Assembly: GCA_001917535.1 (NCBI GenBank)
Contig: MNEF01000039.1
Location: 1 to 44,285, forward strand
Source of the DNA: Candidatus Rokubacteria bacterium 13_1_40CM_69_27
GTDB lineage: Bacteria; Methylomirabilota; Methylomirabilia; Rokubacteriales; CSP1-6
Reading direction: 5' to 3'
Length of the DNA stretch: 44,285 bases
Shown here: one piece after another, positions 1-10,279 of the stretch
How the letters are laid out: each line of letters starts with the position of its first letter
Numbering within the stretch: the first letter of the stretch is position 1
Translations under genes and position numbers: made by a program
The notes under the pieces: model-generated
Told to the model about the DNA's origin: nothing
What the model saw: the letters and a program-made list of their open reading frames with translations, nothing else
Database searches by the model: none

Positions 1-969
1 GTCCGAGGTCATGGTGAAGAGGCCGCCGCGGTGCTCCCGCACCGCGGCCTCCCGGAGGGCGGGAACCTGGCGCGCGACCGTCCCCGCGAGCCTGATCAGC
101 ACCGTGAGGTCGAGCGGGACGTCGTCGACCGAGAAGCCGGGGACACGAGGGTCGACCGGCATCGGATCCGGCTCGAACCCGCCCAGCATGAGGCCGCCGC
201 GCGCCGGCCGGATGTAGACCGCCGTGTCCACGACCCGTACGATCGGGTCGTCGGGCGTGGTCCCTGCGATGGGCTCCGTGATGTAGAGCTGGTGACGGAT
301 GGGCACGATCGGTGCCCGCGCGCCGGCGAGCTCCGCCACCGCGCCGGACCACGCGCCCGCCGCGTCGACGACGATCGGAGTCCTGATCTCACCGGCGCGC
401 GTCACCACGCCCTCGACGCGGCCCCTGTTCACCCGGATGCCGGTGACGGGCGTATCCGGAACGAGCGTGACCCCCTGGCGGCGGCACGCCTCCAGATAGG
501 CCTGGAGCAGGCTCGACGGCTCTTCGATGTAGACGTCGTCCGGGGTGTAGCACGCCGCCCGGATCCCCTGGGCTTCGAGAAACGGCATCAAGCGGTGAGC
601 TTCGTCGCCGTCGACGAGCTGGATGTCCACTCCCCAGGCCTGCGACTGCCGCGCCTCCTCCAGGACGAACGCGGCGTGCTCCGGGGTCCGCGCGATCATG
701 AGGCTCCCCGAGCGGACGACCTCGAGCGGGACGCCCGTCTCCTCCCTGAAGCCCGTGACCTTCTGGATGCTGAGGCGGGCGAGTCGCGTGCGAGTCTCGT
801 CGGCTTGAAGGAGCTTGAAGAGCCCGGCGGCTCTCGGCGAGGTCTGCGAGGCGGGCGCGAAGCGGTCGACGAGGGCGACCCGCCGCACTCCCAGTCGGGC
901 GAGGTGAAACGCGGTGCTGAGCCCGAACGCGCCGGCGCCGACGACGACCGCGTCAGCCTCGGAGATCAT
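1..969 (-). CDS. FAD-dependent amine/sarcosine oxidase-like protein (DAO family), 3' end outside window
   Basis: This is a flavin oxidoreductase of the DAO superfamily, which oxidises amines or (N-methyl) amino acids. The ATG at 969 follows an AGGAGG ribosome site by about 6 nt, and 323 codons stay open to the window edge. A Rossmann FAD motif VVGAGAFGLS lies near residues 9-18. A segment reading RHQLYIT, at about residue 230, resembles the FAD/substrate region of sarcosine and dimethylglycine dehydrogenases, and a glycine-rich stretch (RPARGGLMLGGFEP) follows. The C-terminus, including any covalent-flavin cysteine or folate-binding domain, is outside the window, so substrate and full length cannot be judged. 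It diverges from the di-haem protein gene. Its closeness to the hydantoinase and demethylase-like genes makes an N-methyl amino acid a reasonable guess only. Confidence 0.8.
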   Translation of the reverse strand, partial: MISEADAVVVGAGAFGLSTAFHLARLGVRRVALVDRFAPASQTSPRAAGLFKLLQADETRTRLARLSIQKVTGFREETGVPLEVVRSGSLMIARTPEHAAFVLEEARQSQAWGVDIQLVDGDEAHRLMPFLEAQGIRAACYTPDDVYIEEPSSLLQAYLEACRRQGVTLVPDTPVTGIRVNRGRVEGVVTRAGEIRTPIVVDAAGAWSGAVAELAGARAPIVPIRHQLYITEPIAGTTPDDPIVRVVDTAVYIRPARGGLMLGGFEPDPMPVDPRVPGFSVDDVPLDLTVLIRLAGTVARQVPALREAAVREHRGGLFTMTSD

Positions 970-1268
970 CGCGGCCTCCTGGCGATCAGCTTCCTGCGGC
1001 GCGTGCTTGGTCCAGGCATAGCACCCCTCCCAGACAAAGGAAGATCAGAAGGTGCCGCTATTCTAACGGAGGTCGCCCGGCCAGCGAGCACGGCGGGTGG
1101 ACGACCTCGCCGAGGAACTCCGGGCCGCGGCACCGGAACGGAGCAACGTGACCATTCCGACACCAACACCGTCACGTCGCTGACGCGATGAGTCCCGCTC
1201 ACGCACGCATATCCACGCGCTATACGGAGGTCCCGACGTCTGGCAGGGCTCTTGCTGGGTCGCCACGT
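970..1268. other. Divergent intergenic region
   Basis: About 300 bp separates the minus-strand amine oxidase-like gene from the plus-strand di-haem gene. It should hold both promoters. I see only the AGGAGG ribosome site just above 969, and no convincing -35/-10 pair, repeat or RNA gene. Confidence 0.4.
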
Positions 1269-2639
1269 ATGCGCAGAACGAGCCCCGGTCGATCACTGGC
1301 GAGGAAAGCGGGCGCGCTCTCGATCATGGTGATCCTTCTCGTGGTCGGGTGCGCCGCCGTGACGCTGAGAGCGAAAGATCCGGGCGTCCGCGGCGGCCCG
1401 GCCGGGGCGGGGGGCCCGCTGCTGGGATTGACGAAGGCTGAGCTGGCGTTCTTCCAGGCTGGGCGAGCGGCTTTCCTGGAGGTTGAAGCGGTGAAGGATG
1501 GCCTGGGTCCGCGGTTCAACCTCGATAGCTGCGGCGGATGTCACGCGCAGCCGGCCACCGGCGGCTCGAGTCCGTCCGTCAATCCTCAAGTGGCTGTCGC
1601 GACGAAAGCCGGTGCGAAGAATATCGTTCCCGCCTTCATCAGCCTCCACGGGCCCGTCCGCGAGGCGCGCTTCAAATTCAAGGTCGACGGCACGCGTGAC
1701 GGCGGTGTCCATAATCTGTACACGATCAGCGGCCGTACGGATGCGTCGGGATGTGTCCTGGCCCAGCCAGACTTCACGCGCGAAGCGGCCCGCAATAATC
1801 TGATCTTTCGCATCCCCACTCCGGTGTTCGGCGCTGGCCTGATCGAGGCGATCCCGGACGAGACGATCGTGGCGAAGCTCCAGGCCGAGCGTTCGAGTCG
1901 GGCGGCGATGGGAATTGTCGGAAGGCCGAATCGGCAGGGGCCGGGCCGCGCCAACACCAGCAGCAATGACGGCAGCATCACCCGGTTCGGCTGGAAGGCG
2001 CAGAACAAATCCCTCGTGATCTTCGCCGGCGAGGCCTACAACGTCGAACAGGGCGTGACGAATGAGGTCTTCCCGACCGAACGCGACGAGACGCCCACGT
2101 GCCTGTTCACTGCCACCCCCGAAGATCACACGAAGTTCGACGCATCGACAGCGACCGAGATCATCGGCGACGCGATGAAGTTCGCGATCTTCATGCGGTT
2201 CCTGGCGCCGCCGGAGGCGGCTCCCCAGACGCCGTCCAGCGCTCGCGGCCGCATCGTGTTTACCGAGGTCGGCTGCGCCCTGTGTCACACGCCATCCCTG
2301 ACCACGGGGCGATCATCCAGCGCGGCGCTCAGCGAGAAACCGGTCAGACTGTTTTCTGACCTGCTCCTGCATCGAATGGGACCCAGGCTGGCTGACGACA
2401 TTGTCCAGGGCGTCGCCGGGCCCGACGAGTTCCGGACGGCACTCCTGTGGGGGCTCGGGCAGAGGATCTTTTTCCTGCACGATGGCCGAACCACCGATCT
2501 CGTCGAGGCGATCGAGGCGCACGCGAGTCCGGGCAATGCTGATGTCCCGCCGTCGGAAGCCAACGCCGTGATTGCGCGATTCCACGCGCTGGGAAAAGCC
2601 AAACAGCAGGACCTGTTGGATTTCCTGCGGAGCTTGTGA
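1269..2639 (+). CDS. Di-haem oxidoreductase (DHOR/MauG-like putative peroxidase), exported
   Basis: This predicted c-type di-haem protein belongs to the family annotated as di-haem oxidoreductase or 'thiol oxidoreductase' (distant relatives of cytochrome c peroxidase and MauG). Two haem-attachment motifs are visible: CGGCH at residues 88-92 and CALCH at 336-340, at the usual wide spacing. The N-terminus is basic, then hydrophobic (IMVILLVVGCAAV), which is either a signal peptide or a lipoprotein signal with Cys28. The ATG at 1269 places this signal at the N-terminus; an in-frame ATG at 1188 would add 27 residues and is less likely. The protein is 456 aa, normal for the family, and acts outside the cytoplasmic membrane. 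It stands alone and converges on the DUF1989 gene 33 bp downstream. The physiological substrate is unknown. Confidence 0.85.
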   Translation: MRRTSPGRSLARKAGALSIMVILLVVGCAAVTLRAKDPGVRGGPAGAGGPLLGLTKAELAFFQAGRAAFLEVEAVKDGLGPRFNLDSCGGCHAQPATGGSSPSVNPQVAVATKAGAKNIVPAFISLHGPVREARFKFKVDGTRDGGVHNLYTISGRTDASGCVLAQPDFTREAARNNLIFRIPTPVFGAGLIEAIPDETIVAKLQAERSSRAAMGIVGRPNRQGPGRANTSSNDGSITRFGWKAQNKSLVIFAGEAYNVEQGVTNEVFPTERDETPTCLFTATPEDHTKFDASTATEIIGDAMKFAIFMRFLAPPEAAPQTPSSARGRIVFTEVGCALCHTPSLTTGRSSSAALSEKPVRLFSDLLLHRMGPRLADDIVQGVAGPDEFRTALLWGLGQRIFFLHDGRTTDLVEAIEAHASPGNADVPPSEANAVIARFHALGKAKQQDLLDFLRSL

Positions 2640-2672
2640 AGGACGGACGGAAGCAGCTCCTCGGCAATCGGA

Positions 2673-3260
2673 TCAGAAGATCTGGACGTGAAGTTCGGTG
2701 GGCTTGAAGGCGTTGCAGGGGTTTCGGTCCTGGGGACAGGCGGAGATGGCGACCAGAGCATCCATCTCGGCGCGGAGAACGACGTGGTCACCCGCTCCCG
2801 ACACCGGTTCGATGATCTCGATGTGGCCGTCGGGCGTCCAGGGAACGTTCATGAACCAGTTCACCGTGTCGGGAATGCGAGCGTAGGGAACACGGCCCCC
2901 CAGCGCCTTATGGAGATTGTCGCGGCACCCGGGGTGATTCGGATCTCCGTAGTCGAGGGCATAGCGCTTGCGGTCGCAGGGAGCGAACAGCATGTCGTGC
3001 ACGCCGACCGTGTCCTCCTCGAGGAGGACGATCGCGTTGCGGAGGCTCGTGTAGAGGGGGTGGCCGCGCTGGGGCCGGAGGCTTCCCAACATCCCGCGCG
3101 TGTGGCACACCGAGAGGAACTCGTCCAGGTTGTGCAGGTTGAAGGCCACGAAGTCGGCCACCTGCTGGCCTTGGACGTCGACAATCTTCAGCCGTTGACC
3201 GGTGCGGATCTCAAAAGCCCGGCCTTCTCGAGCGGGGATGATGACATCGATCGTGTCCAT
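2673..3260 (-). CDS. DUF1989 protein (urea carboxylase-associated family), short form
   Basis: This 195-aa protein belongs to the DUF1989 family. Paralogous pairs in that family (formerly urea carboxylase-associated proteins 1 and 2) act as carboxyguanidine deiminase in guanidine breakdown. Family hallmarks are visible: QQVADFVAFN near residues 32-41, a CHTRG motif, GVHDMLFAPCD and HPGCRDNLHKAL, then ISACPQDRNPCN near the C-terminus. It is the last gene of the minus-strand operon that begins with the solute-binding protein, 21 bp after the leucine-dehydrogenase-like gene. A longer paralogue lies at 12391-13224. No guanidine carboxylase is present, so a deiminase or amidine-hydrolysing role on another substrate is inference. 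Confidence 0.85.
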   Translation of the reverse strand: MDTIDVIIPAREGRAFEIRTGQRLKIVDVQGQQVADFVAFNLHNLDEFLSVCHTRGMLGSLRPQRGHPLYTSLRNAIVLLEEDTVGVHDMLFAPCDRKRYALDYGDPNHPGCRDNLHKALGGRVPYARIPDTVNWFMNVPWTPDGHIEIIEPVSGAGDHVVLRAEMDALVAISACPQDRNPCNAFKPTELHVQIF

Positions 3261-3281
3261 CTCTCTGCCTCCGTTGGTCTC

Positions 3282-4352
3282 TCAGATCAGCCGGACGCGC
3301 TCCTTCATGGCCAGCCGCTCCTCGGCCAGGCGGTCTGCCGCCACAGAGGTCGGGATGGCCTCGCGCTGGGATCGAGCGATCAGGCGCTCCATCGTCTCGC
3401 CGATGCGGGCCACGTTGCGCATGGCCCGCTCGCGGTTGAATCCGCCCTTGCGCAGCCGATCGGTGTCGAAGATCGTCCCCCCGGCGTTGGCGATGTAGTC
3501 GGGCGCATACAGGATGCCCCGCCGATGGAGCTCGTCCCCGTGTCGCTCTTCCCAGAGCTGGTTGTTGGCGCTTCCGCAGATGATCCGGCAGCGAAGGGCG
3601 GGGATGACCTCGTCGTTCAGGATGCCGCCCAGGGCGCAGGGACAGAAGATGTCGCAGGGCTCAGCGTAGAGCGCGTCCGGCCCGACGGCCCGGGCGCCCA
3701 CGTCGCGCCGCGCCCAGCCGACCTTGACCTCGTCGATGTCCGCGACAGTGATCTGCGCCCCTTCCTCGGCCAGGAGCTTGAGCATCTCCGCGCCCACGGC
3801 GCCGAGCCCCTGGAGGCTCACGCGCCGACCCTTGAGGCTCTCGCTGCCGTACACCTCGCGACAGCACACCTTCATGGCCTGGAGGACGCCGAACGCGGTG
3901 GCGGGGGCGATCGGACCGGCGCCCCCCGCGTGCTCGGGGAGGGTCACGATGTAGTCGCACTCGGCCGCCATCACCTCCATGTCGTCGAGCGTCGTCCCCA
4001 CATCCTCCCCCGTCTGGAACTCACCACCGAGGGACTGGATGAAGCGACCCAGGGCCCGAAGCAATCCCTCCGTCTTCTCCGTCTTCGGATCGCCGATGAT
4101 CACGCACTTGCCGCCCCCGAGGTCCACGCCGGCGGCCGCGTACTTGTAGGTCATGCCGCGGGCGAGCCGCATCGCGTCGACGATGGCGTCCGCCTCCGAT
4201 TGGTAGGTCCACATCCGGGTCCCGCCCGTGGCGGGCCCCAGCGTGGTGCTGTGAATCGCAATGACCGCTTTGAGGCCGACGTCCGCGTTCTGGCACAGGA
4301 CGACCTTCCGGTACCGGTACTTCGTCATGTAGGTGAAGATCGGCGCCTCCAT
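3282..4352 (-). CDS. Leucine dehydrogenase-like Glu/Leu/Phe/Val dehydrogenase
   Basis: This NAD-dependent amino acid dehydrogenase should oxidatively deaminate a hydrophobic or branched amino acid to the 2-oxo acid and ammonia. The N-terminus (MEAPIFTYMTKYRYRK) aligns with the start of leucine dehydrogenases and fixes the ATG at 4352. The substrate-binding segment TTLGPATGGTRMW and the catalytic stretch MTYKYAAAGVDLGGGK, containing both conserved lysines, are intact. The C-terminal Rossmann motif GLGAVG and the late motif SANNQL are also intact. The length of 356 aa is typical. The gene sits between the SDR (17 bp upstream) and DUF1989 genes in the Liv operon, so it probably deaminates either the imported compound or a pathway intermediate. 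Phenylalanine or valine dehydrogenase activity cannot be excluded. Confidence 0.88.
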   Translation of the reverse strand: MEAPIFTYMTKYRYRKVVLCQNADVGLKAVIAIHSTTLGPATGGTRMWTYQSEADAIVDAMRLARGMTYKYAAAGVDLGGGKCVIIGDPKTEKTEGLLRALGRFIQSLGGEFQTGEDVGTTLDDMEVMAAECDYIVTLPEHAGGAGPIAPATAFGVLQAMKVCCREVYGSESLKGRRVSLQGLGAVGAEMLKLLAEEGAQITVADIDEVKVGWARRDVGARAVGPDALYAEPCDIFCPCALGGILNDEVIPALRCRIICGSANNQLWEERHGDELHRRGILYAPDYIANAGGTIFDTDRLRKGGFNRERAMRNVARIGETMERLIARSQREAIPTSVAADRLAEERLAMKERVRLI

Positions 4353-4369
4353 ACCTTCCGCTCTCTCCC

Positions 4370-5131
4370 TCACCATCCGCCGTAGGCGAGCCAGCCGCCG
4401 TCGACGTTCACCACGCTGCCGGTGATGTACCGCGCGTCCTCCGACGCGAGGAAGAGCGCGCACTGGGCGACCTCTTCCGGCGTCCCGTAACGCCCCTGCG
4501 GCGTTCGCCGGCGGATGTCGGCGGGCGTGTAGCCGCCCGAGGTCTGGTCTCCCGCATCCATCGGTGTCTCGATGTACGCGGGGTTGATCGCCACCACGCG
4601 GATGTGGTGCTGCGCCCACTCGACCGCGAGCGCCTTGGTCAGGCCGATGAGCCCGTGCTTCGCCGCGCAGTAGGCGGCGCGCATCGGCAGCCCGGTCTCC
4701 CCGAGGATCGAGGAGATGTTGAGGATGACGCCGCCGCCCCGCGAAATCATTTCCCGGGCCGCCGCCTGGGCGCAGAGGAGCGGACCGGTCAGATCTACGT
4801 CGAGGGTCCGGCGCCAGTCGGCCTCGCTGAGCTCGACCGAGGGGGCGATCATTGATGTACCGGCATTGTTGACCAGGATGTCGAGCCGTCCCCAGCGCTC
4901 GACCGTCTGTCGCACCATCCGGTGCACCTGGGCGCCGTCGGCGACGTCGGCGGCCAGCGGGAGGGCATCGAAGCCGGCGCGGGCGAGATTCTCGGCGACC
5001 CGCCGGGCCCGATCCAGGCTCCGGGAGTTGATGACCACCCGGGCGCCGTTCTCGGCGTAGATGCGGGCGATGGCCTCCCCGATCCCCATGCTGGAACCAG
5101 TCACGATGGCGACGCGACCCTTGAGCTTCAT
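4370..5131 (-). CDS. SDR-family oxidoreductase
   Basis: This classical short-chain dehydrogenase of 253 aa is cytoplasmic and NAD(P)-dependent. It shows the cofactor motif TGSSMGIG at residues 11-18, the NNAG motif, the catalytic Ser in ISSILG and YCAAK with the catalytic Tyr and Lys. The C-terminal ITGSVVNVDGGW is typical of the 3-oxoacyl-ACP reductase/glucose dehydrogenase-like subgroup. It lies between livF and the amino acid dehydrogenase in one operon. It therefore probably oxidises or reduces a hydroxyl/keto group in the same catabolic route, but the substrate cannot be read from sequence. Confidence 0.88.
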   Translation of the reverse strand: MKLKGRVAIVTGSSMGIGEAIARIYAENGARVVINSRSLDRARRVAENLARAGFDALPLAADVADGAQVHRMVRQTVERWGRLDILVNNAGTSMIAPSVELSEADWRRTLDVDLTGPLLCAQAAAREMISRGGGVILNISSILGETGLPMRAAYCAAKHGLIGLTKALAVEWAQHHIRVVAINPAYIETPMDAGDQTSGGYTPADIRRRTPQGRYGTPEEVAQCALFLASEDARYITGSVVNVDGGWLAYGGW

Positions 5132-5175
5132 CGTGGAACCTCGTTGTCGCCGATTCGCCAGCCCATGGTGACCTC

Positions 5176-5875
<700 letters not shown>

Positions 5876-5883
<8 letters not shown>

Positions 5884-7891
5884 GCGCGGGTTCTTCCTGC
5901 CCCCCGGTGCCCAAGTACGCTTCGATCACCTTGGGGTCGCGCTGGACCTCGGCCGGCGCGCCCTCCGCGATCTTCACCCCGTAATCGAGCACCACGACAC
6001 GATCCGAAATCCCCATCACCACTTCCATGTGGTGCTCGATCAGAAGGACCGTGAGCCCGATCTCCTGGCGGAGGCGCCCGAGGAAGGCGGTCAAGGCCCG
6101 GGCTTCGCTGGGGTTCATCCCCGCCGTCGGCTCATCCAGCATGAGGAGGTGGGGACGCGTTCCGAGGGCGCGGGCGATCTCCAGACGTCGCTGGTCGCCG
6201 TAGGAGAGGTTCTTGGCGGCGACCTCCTCTCGGCCGGCCAGCCCCACGAATGCGAGGAGGTCGTGGGCCCGTTGGCGTGCGCTCGCTTCCTCGGCGCGGA
6301 CCGTCGGAGGACGGACGATCCCACCGACGACGCCCGCCCGGAGGCGCGCGTGCTGGCCGACCAGGACGTTCTCGAGCGCGGTCATGTTGGCGAAGAGGCG
6401 AATGCTCTGGAAGGTCCGAGCGATGCCCGCGGCCGTGACCCGGTTGGGCCGCCGGCCGACGATGGAGCGCCCCTCGAAGATGATCTGGCCGCTACTGATC
6501 GGCATCAGCCCGCTGATGCAGTTGAAGAGGGTCGTCTTGCCGGCTCCGTTGGGGCCGATCAGGCCGATGATCGCCCCCTCGGGAATCGCCAGATCGACGC
6601 GATCGAGGGCGACGAGGCCCTCGAAATTCTTGCCGACCGCTCGTACCTCGAGCAGTGGCCGGCCACCGCCGCCACGGTCGCGTTCCCTCGCGAGAGGTTC
6701 ACGGATCCAACGGATGCCCTCGGGCATGCGGGCGGAGCTTCCGGGGTGACTCGGTGCCGGCATCCCATTCCCGGGCGTTTCCGTCTCCGTGACATCGTCG
6801 TCGTCCGCGGCGGTGACCCGGAGAGGCCGCTGTCCCGCGAGTCCCTCGGGCTTCACGAGCATCACCACCACGAGCCCGAGACCGAAGAAGAACCAGCGCC
6901 AGAGGCTCAGATCAGCCGCCTGGAGGACCGGGGACCCGACGACCTGCCCGAGCGTTCGCACCAGCGCCGTGCTCTGGGTCAGGACCAGCCGATCGAAGAG
7001 CGTGATGAGCAGTCCGCCGAGGATCACCCCCTTCATGCTGCCCATCCCGCCGAGCACCACCATGCACAGGAGCATGATCGAGACGTTGAACTCGAAGGCC
7101 CCCGGCGTGATGGCCTGCAGCTTGGCCGCGTAGATCGACCCTGAGAATCCCGAGAACGTGGCGCCGAGGGCGAAAGCCAGGAGCTTCGTCCTGATGGGAT
7201 CGACGCCCATGCAGTCGGCGGCGGTCTCGTCCTCGCGAATCGCCATCCACGCCCGCCCCAACCGCGAGGTCGCCAGGCGGCTCATGACCCAGAGCGAGGC
7301 CGCGCCGATGATGAGGATCAGGAAGTACCAGGGGACCGGGCTGTCGTCGAACGAGAGGCCGGGGAAGCTCGGGCGCCCGATGGGGTTGATGCCGTTTTCC
7401 CCACCGGTGAGATTCAGGCGGCGGGCGATGACCCAGCCGCCGACCTCGATGTTCAGGTCGCCCAGGTTCCGGATCGCGACCGGGATGATCTCGCCGAAGG
7501 CGAGCGTGATGATCGCCAGATAGTCTCCCCGCACCCTCAGCGTCGGCGCGCCGATCACGAGTCCGAAGACGGCGGACACGATGGCGCTGAGCCAGATGAC
7601 CTTCCAGAAGCCCCACTCAAATCCCTGCAGGGGCGAGTTGAGGAGGCCCATCGTGTAGGCCCCGATGGCGAAGAAGGCCGCGTAGCCGAGATCGAGCAGG
7701 CCCGCGTAGCCGACGACGATGTTCAACCCCAGGGCCAGGAGGATGTAGATCATCGCGTCGGTCACCGCGTGCAGCGTGCTGTGCTGGGGAGGGATGATCA
7801 CTCGGTCCAGAAGCGGATAGAGGACGACGGTGGCGACCAGCAGCCCGCTGAGGGCGGCGCGTCGTCCCGAGACGGCAGCCGGCGGGGACAT
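5876..7891 (-). CDS. Fused LivM permease-LivG ATPase of a branched-chain amino acid-type ABC transporter
   Basis: One polypeptide of about 671 aa carries a complete LivM-type permease and a complete LivG-type ATPase. The permease occupies roughly residues 15-350 and includes the LivM motif LNIVVGYAGLLDLGYAAFFAIGAY. A polar linker of about 55 residues, acidic then Pro/Gly-rich, joins it to the ATPase at about 412. The ATPase has Walker A GPNGAGKTT at about 446-454, the signature LSYGDQRR and Walker B LLMLDEPTAGMNP. No stop or frameshift separates the halves. The ATG at 7891 is preferred; an in-frame GTG at 7894 directly abuts the livH stop codon. The protein sits in the membrane with its C-terminal domain in the cytoplasm, paired with LivH and LivF. 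Confidence 0.9.
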
Positions 7892-7894
7892 CAC

Positions 7895-8833
7895 CTAGGT
7901 CCGATCGGGCGGCCGCTCACCGAGGAGGCCTTGGGGTCGGAAGACGAGAAACAGAATCAGGATCGCGAAGACGAGGGCATTGGTCCATCGCGCCGAAATG
8001 TACTGATCGCTCCACGCGGAGAGGAATCCGATGAACAGGCCGCCCAGGGCGGCCCCGGGCATGTTCCCGATGCCTCCGATGACGGCGGCCGTGAAGGCCC
8101 GGAGCCCCGCCTGGTAGCCCATCCACCACTGCCCGATGTTGTAATACATGCCCTGGATCAACCCGGCGGCCCCGGCCAGCGCGCCGCCGGTGAAGAAGGT
8201 CAGCATGATCATCCGCTCGACGTTGATCCCCATGGCGGCCGCCGTCTCCCGGTCTTGCGCGGTCGCGCGCATCGCCTTGCCCCACCGCGTCCTGGTCACG
8301 AAGAGCTCGAGGGCCAGCATCAGCGGCAGCGTCACGACCACGACGAACAGATCCTTGGTCGTGAAGTAGATCAAGGTGTCGATCCCGAGCCACGCGTTCA
8401 GGATGTCCACGTTGGGGAAGAGGTCGGGGAACGGAATGGGCGCGGGGCCTTTCCACAGCATGGCCAGGTTCTCGATCATGAAGGAGACGCCGATCGCGGT
8501 GATGAGGGGTGCCAGACGCGGAGCCCGGCGCAGGGGCCGATAGGCGACCCGGTCGATGGTGAGATTGATCGCCCCGGTCACGAGCATCGTGACCAGGAAC
8601 AAGGGGAGGAGAACGCCGAGGATCTGCCAACCGACCAGCGTCGTCGAGACTCCCAGGAGCGTGACGACGGTCAGCGGGATGAAGAGGCCCAGCATGAACA
8701 CGTCGCCATGGGCAAAGTTGATGAGCTCGATGACGCCGTAGACCATGGTGTAACCCATCGCGATCAGGGCAAAGACCGACCCCCGCGTCAGACCGTTGAT
8801 GGTTTGCTGGACCAGAACCTCGTACCATTCCAT
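7895..8833 (-). CDS. livH: Branched-chain amino acid-type ABC transporter permease LivH
   Basis: This 312-aa integral membrane permease has the LivH hallmark GLTRGSVFALIAMGYTMVYG near residues 15-34 and INFAHGDVFMLG soon after. A conserved EAA-like loop (DRETAAAMGIN) follows, and the C-terminal VLVFRPQGLLGE-type ending reads as LFLVFRPQGLLGE. Multiple hydrophobic segments run throughout. It lies between the solute-binding protein gene and the LivM-LivG fusion, whose start immediately follows its TAG stop. It forms the translocation pore with the LivM half of the fusion protein. Confidence 0.92.
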   Translation of the reverse strand: MEWYEVLVQQTINGLTRGSVFALIAMGYTMVYGVIELINFAHGDVFMLGLFIPLTVVTLLGVSTTLVGWQILGVLLPLFLVTMLVTGAINLTIDRVAYRPLRRAPRLAPLITAIGVSFMIENLAMLWKGPAPIPFPDLFPNVDILNAWLGIDTLIYFTTKDLFVVVVTLPLMLALELFVTRTRWGKAMRATAQDRETAAAMGINVERMIMLTFFTGGALAGAAGLIQGMYYNIGQWWMGYQAGLRAFTAAVIGGIGNMPGAALGGLFIGFLSAWSDQYISARWTNALVFAILILFLVFRPQGLLGERPPDRT

Positions 8834-8880
8834 GGCGGTGGTTCGGAGGGGGCCGTAACGTCCGCCCCCTCCGATTGTCT

Positions 8881-10107
8881 CTAGAAGTTGAGCACTTCGA
8901 GGAACTTGAACTTGCAGTTCTCGACGGCGTAGCCGCTCATGACCTTCGAGTCGGTATCGCCGTTCTCGTCCAGGTTGAATTTCCCGTTGATCCCTTCGAA
9001 GCCCCTGAGCCCGAACGCCGCCGCCCGGATGGCCTCACGGTCCTTCTTGCCCGCCCGCTTCACCGCCTCCATGGCGACGCGGGCCGCATCGTAGGCGTAG
9101 AGCGCGTAGGCGGTCGGCTCGATCTTGTACTTTTCCTTATACGTCCGGTACGCCTTGCCGCCGACGCCGGTCAGCTGCTCGAACGGCAGGCTGGCGAACG
9201 TGATGTGGGTGCCGACGGCTTGAACGGCCTCGCACGTCGCGCCCGAGATGAGCGTGTCTTCCATGAGACCGTCGGGGCCGATGAACCGAACCTTGGGCAT
9301 GACCAGGCCCAGATCCTTCATCTGGCGGATGACCACCTGAGCTCCCGTTTCCACGACTCCGCCCATGTAGACCAGATCGGCTCCCGTCGCCCGGATCTTC
9401 GTGAGGACGGGCTTTTGATCCGGCTGCTTGAAGTCGATCCCCTCGTGGCCGACGACCTGGAGCCCGATTTTTTTCGCTTCCGCCTCGAAGACGTCGGCGA
9501 TTCCCTTGCCGTAGAGCTCCTGATCGTCGAGGATGAACACCTTCTTGTGGCCGAGCTTCTTGGCCCAGCGGGCGCCGACCGCTCCCTGAATGTCGTCGGC
9601 CGGGATGGGACGCACATAGTTCGGGGCACCGGTGGGGCGGTAGATCTCCGGTTCTCCGGGCGCGGCCCCGGACTTCTTGGTCAGCCCGGGATAGGTGTTG
9701 GCGGGGGTGATCTGGAGCATGCGGGCGCGGTTGTTGATCGGGATGCTCACCTTCGCCGCGCCGCTGTTGTACGTGCCGATGTAGACCATGGTGTCCGGGT
9801 CGGCCACGGCCTTGTTCGCGTTCTCGGCCTCGACCGCACCGTCCCACTTTCCGGTTTGGGGCGAGGCATCGTCGAGGTTCACCACCTCGACGCAGAAGCC
9901 CGCCACGACGCCGCCGGCCTCCTCGACGGCCATGTTGACGCCGTTCTTCATCCCGGTGCCCTCCGGGATCATGGCCCCCTGCATCGGCCAGCTCGTATAG
10001 AACTTGATCTTGCCCTTGGGACACTGCTTCTGGGCCTCGGTGGCCGGGGCCCAGACGAGCAGGCCCAGGAGTGCTGCGCCTGCCGCGGTGATCTTCCAGA
10101 ATTTCAT
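8881..10107 (-). CDS. Periplasmic substrate-binding protein of Liv-type ABC transporter
   Basis: This 408-aa binding protein belongs to the Leu/Ile/Val-binding (type I periplasmic-binding) fold. The N-terminus is a clear signal peptide (MKFWKITAAGAALLGLLVW, cleavage likely after ATEA). The mature start has the GPMTG-like region replaced by TSWPMQGAMIPEGTGMKNG, followed by VVNLDDASPQTGKWDG. Mid-protein segments (YIGTYNSGAAKVSIPI, KKVFILDDQELYGKGIADVF) are typical of the fold. A strong GGGAGGGAG ribosome site precedes the ATG. It is the first gene of the operon, so uptake is the entry step. The ligand is unknown; Liv binding proteins also recognise amides, urea and aromatic acids. Confidence 0.9.
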   Translation of the reverse strand: MKFWKITAAGAALLGLLVWAPATEAQKQCPKGKIKFYTSWPMQGAMIPEGTGMKNGVNMAVEEAGGVVAGFCVEVVNLDDASPQTGKWDGAVEAENANKAVADPDTMVYIGTYNSGAAKVSIPINNRARMLQITPANTYPGLTKKSGAAPGEPEIYRPTGAPNYVRPIPADDIQGAVGARWAKKLGHKKVFILDDQELYGKGIADVFEAEAKKIGLQVVGHEGIDFKQPDQKPVLTKIRATGADLVYMGGVVETGAQVVIRQMKDLGLVMPKVRFIGPDGLMEDTLISGATCEAVQAVGTHITFASLPFEQLTGVGGKAYRTYKEKYKIEPTAYALYAYDAARVAMEAVKRAGKKDREAIRAAAFGLRGFEGINGKFNLDENGDTDSKVMSGYAVENCKFKFLEVLNF

Positions 10108-10243
10108 AGTTCTCCCTCCCCCGTTTCGTCAGCCGGTCTTCGGTCTGCCACCTCGAGCGCCTGCCCGTCTCCGATGCCTGTCCTCGATCACCCCCCCAAA
10201 GCGCGCGGCGTCACCGGGGACATGCCTTCGCGGACGACGCCAA

Positions 10244-10257
10244 GGCGTGTATACGCC
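10244..10257. promoter_or_regulatory. Candidate operator (inverted repeat GGCGT-N4-ACGCC)
   Basis: A 5-bp perfect inverted repeat with a 4-bp spacer lies between the two divergent operons, just downstream of the candidate start site for the Liv operon. The position suits a repressor. No regulator gene is nearby, and short repeats in GC-rich DNA can be chance. Confidence 0.3.
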
Positions 10258-10279
10258 CGCTGCGTTGGGGCCGTATGAC

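Noticed and set aside
31-1191. Plus-strand open frame of 386 codons
   Set aside because: Opposite to the FAD-dependent oxidase gene, which has a Rossmann motif and a strong ribosome site.
2688-4385. Plus-strand open frame of 565 codons
   Set aside because: Antisense to the DUF1989 and leucine-dehydrogenase-like genes; composition is Arg/Ala/Asp-rich noise with no domain.
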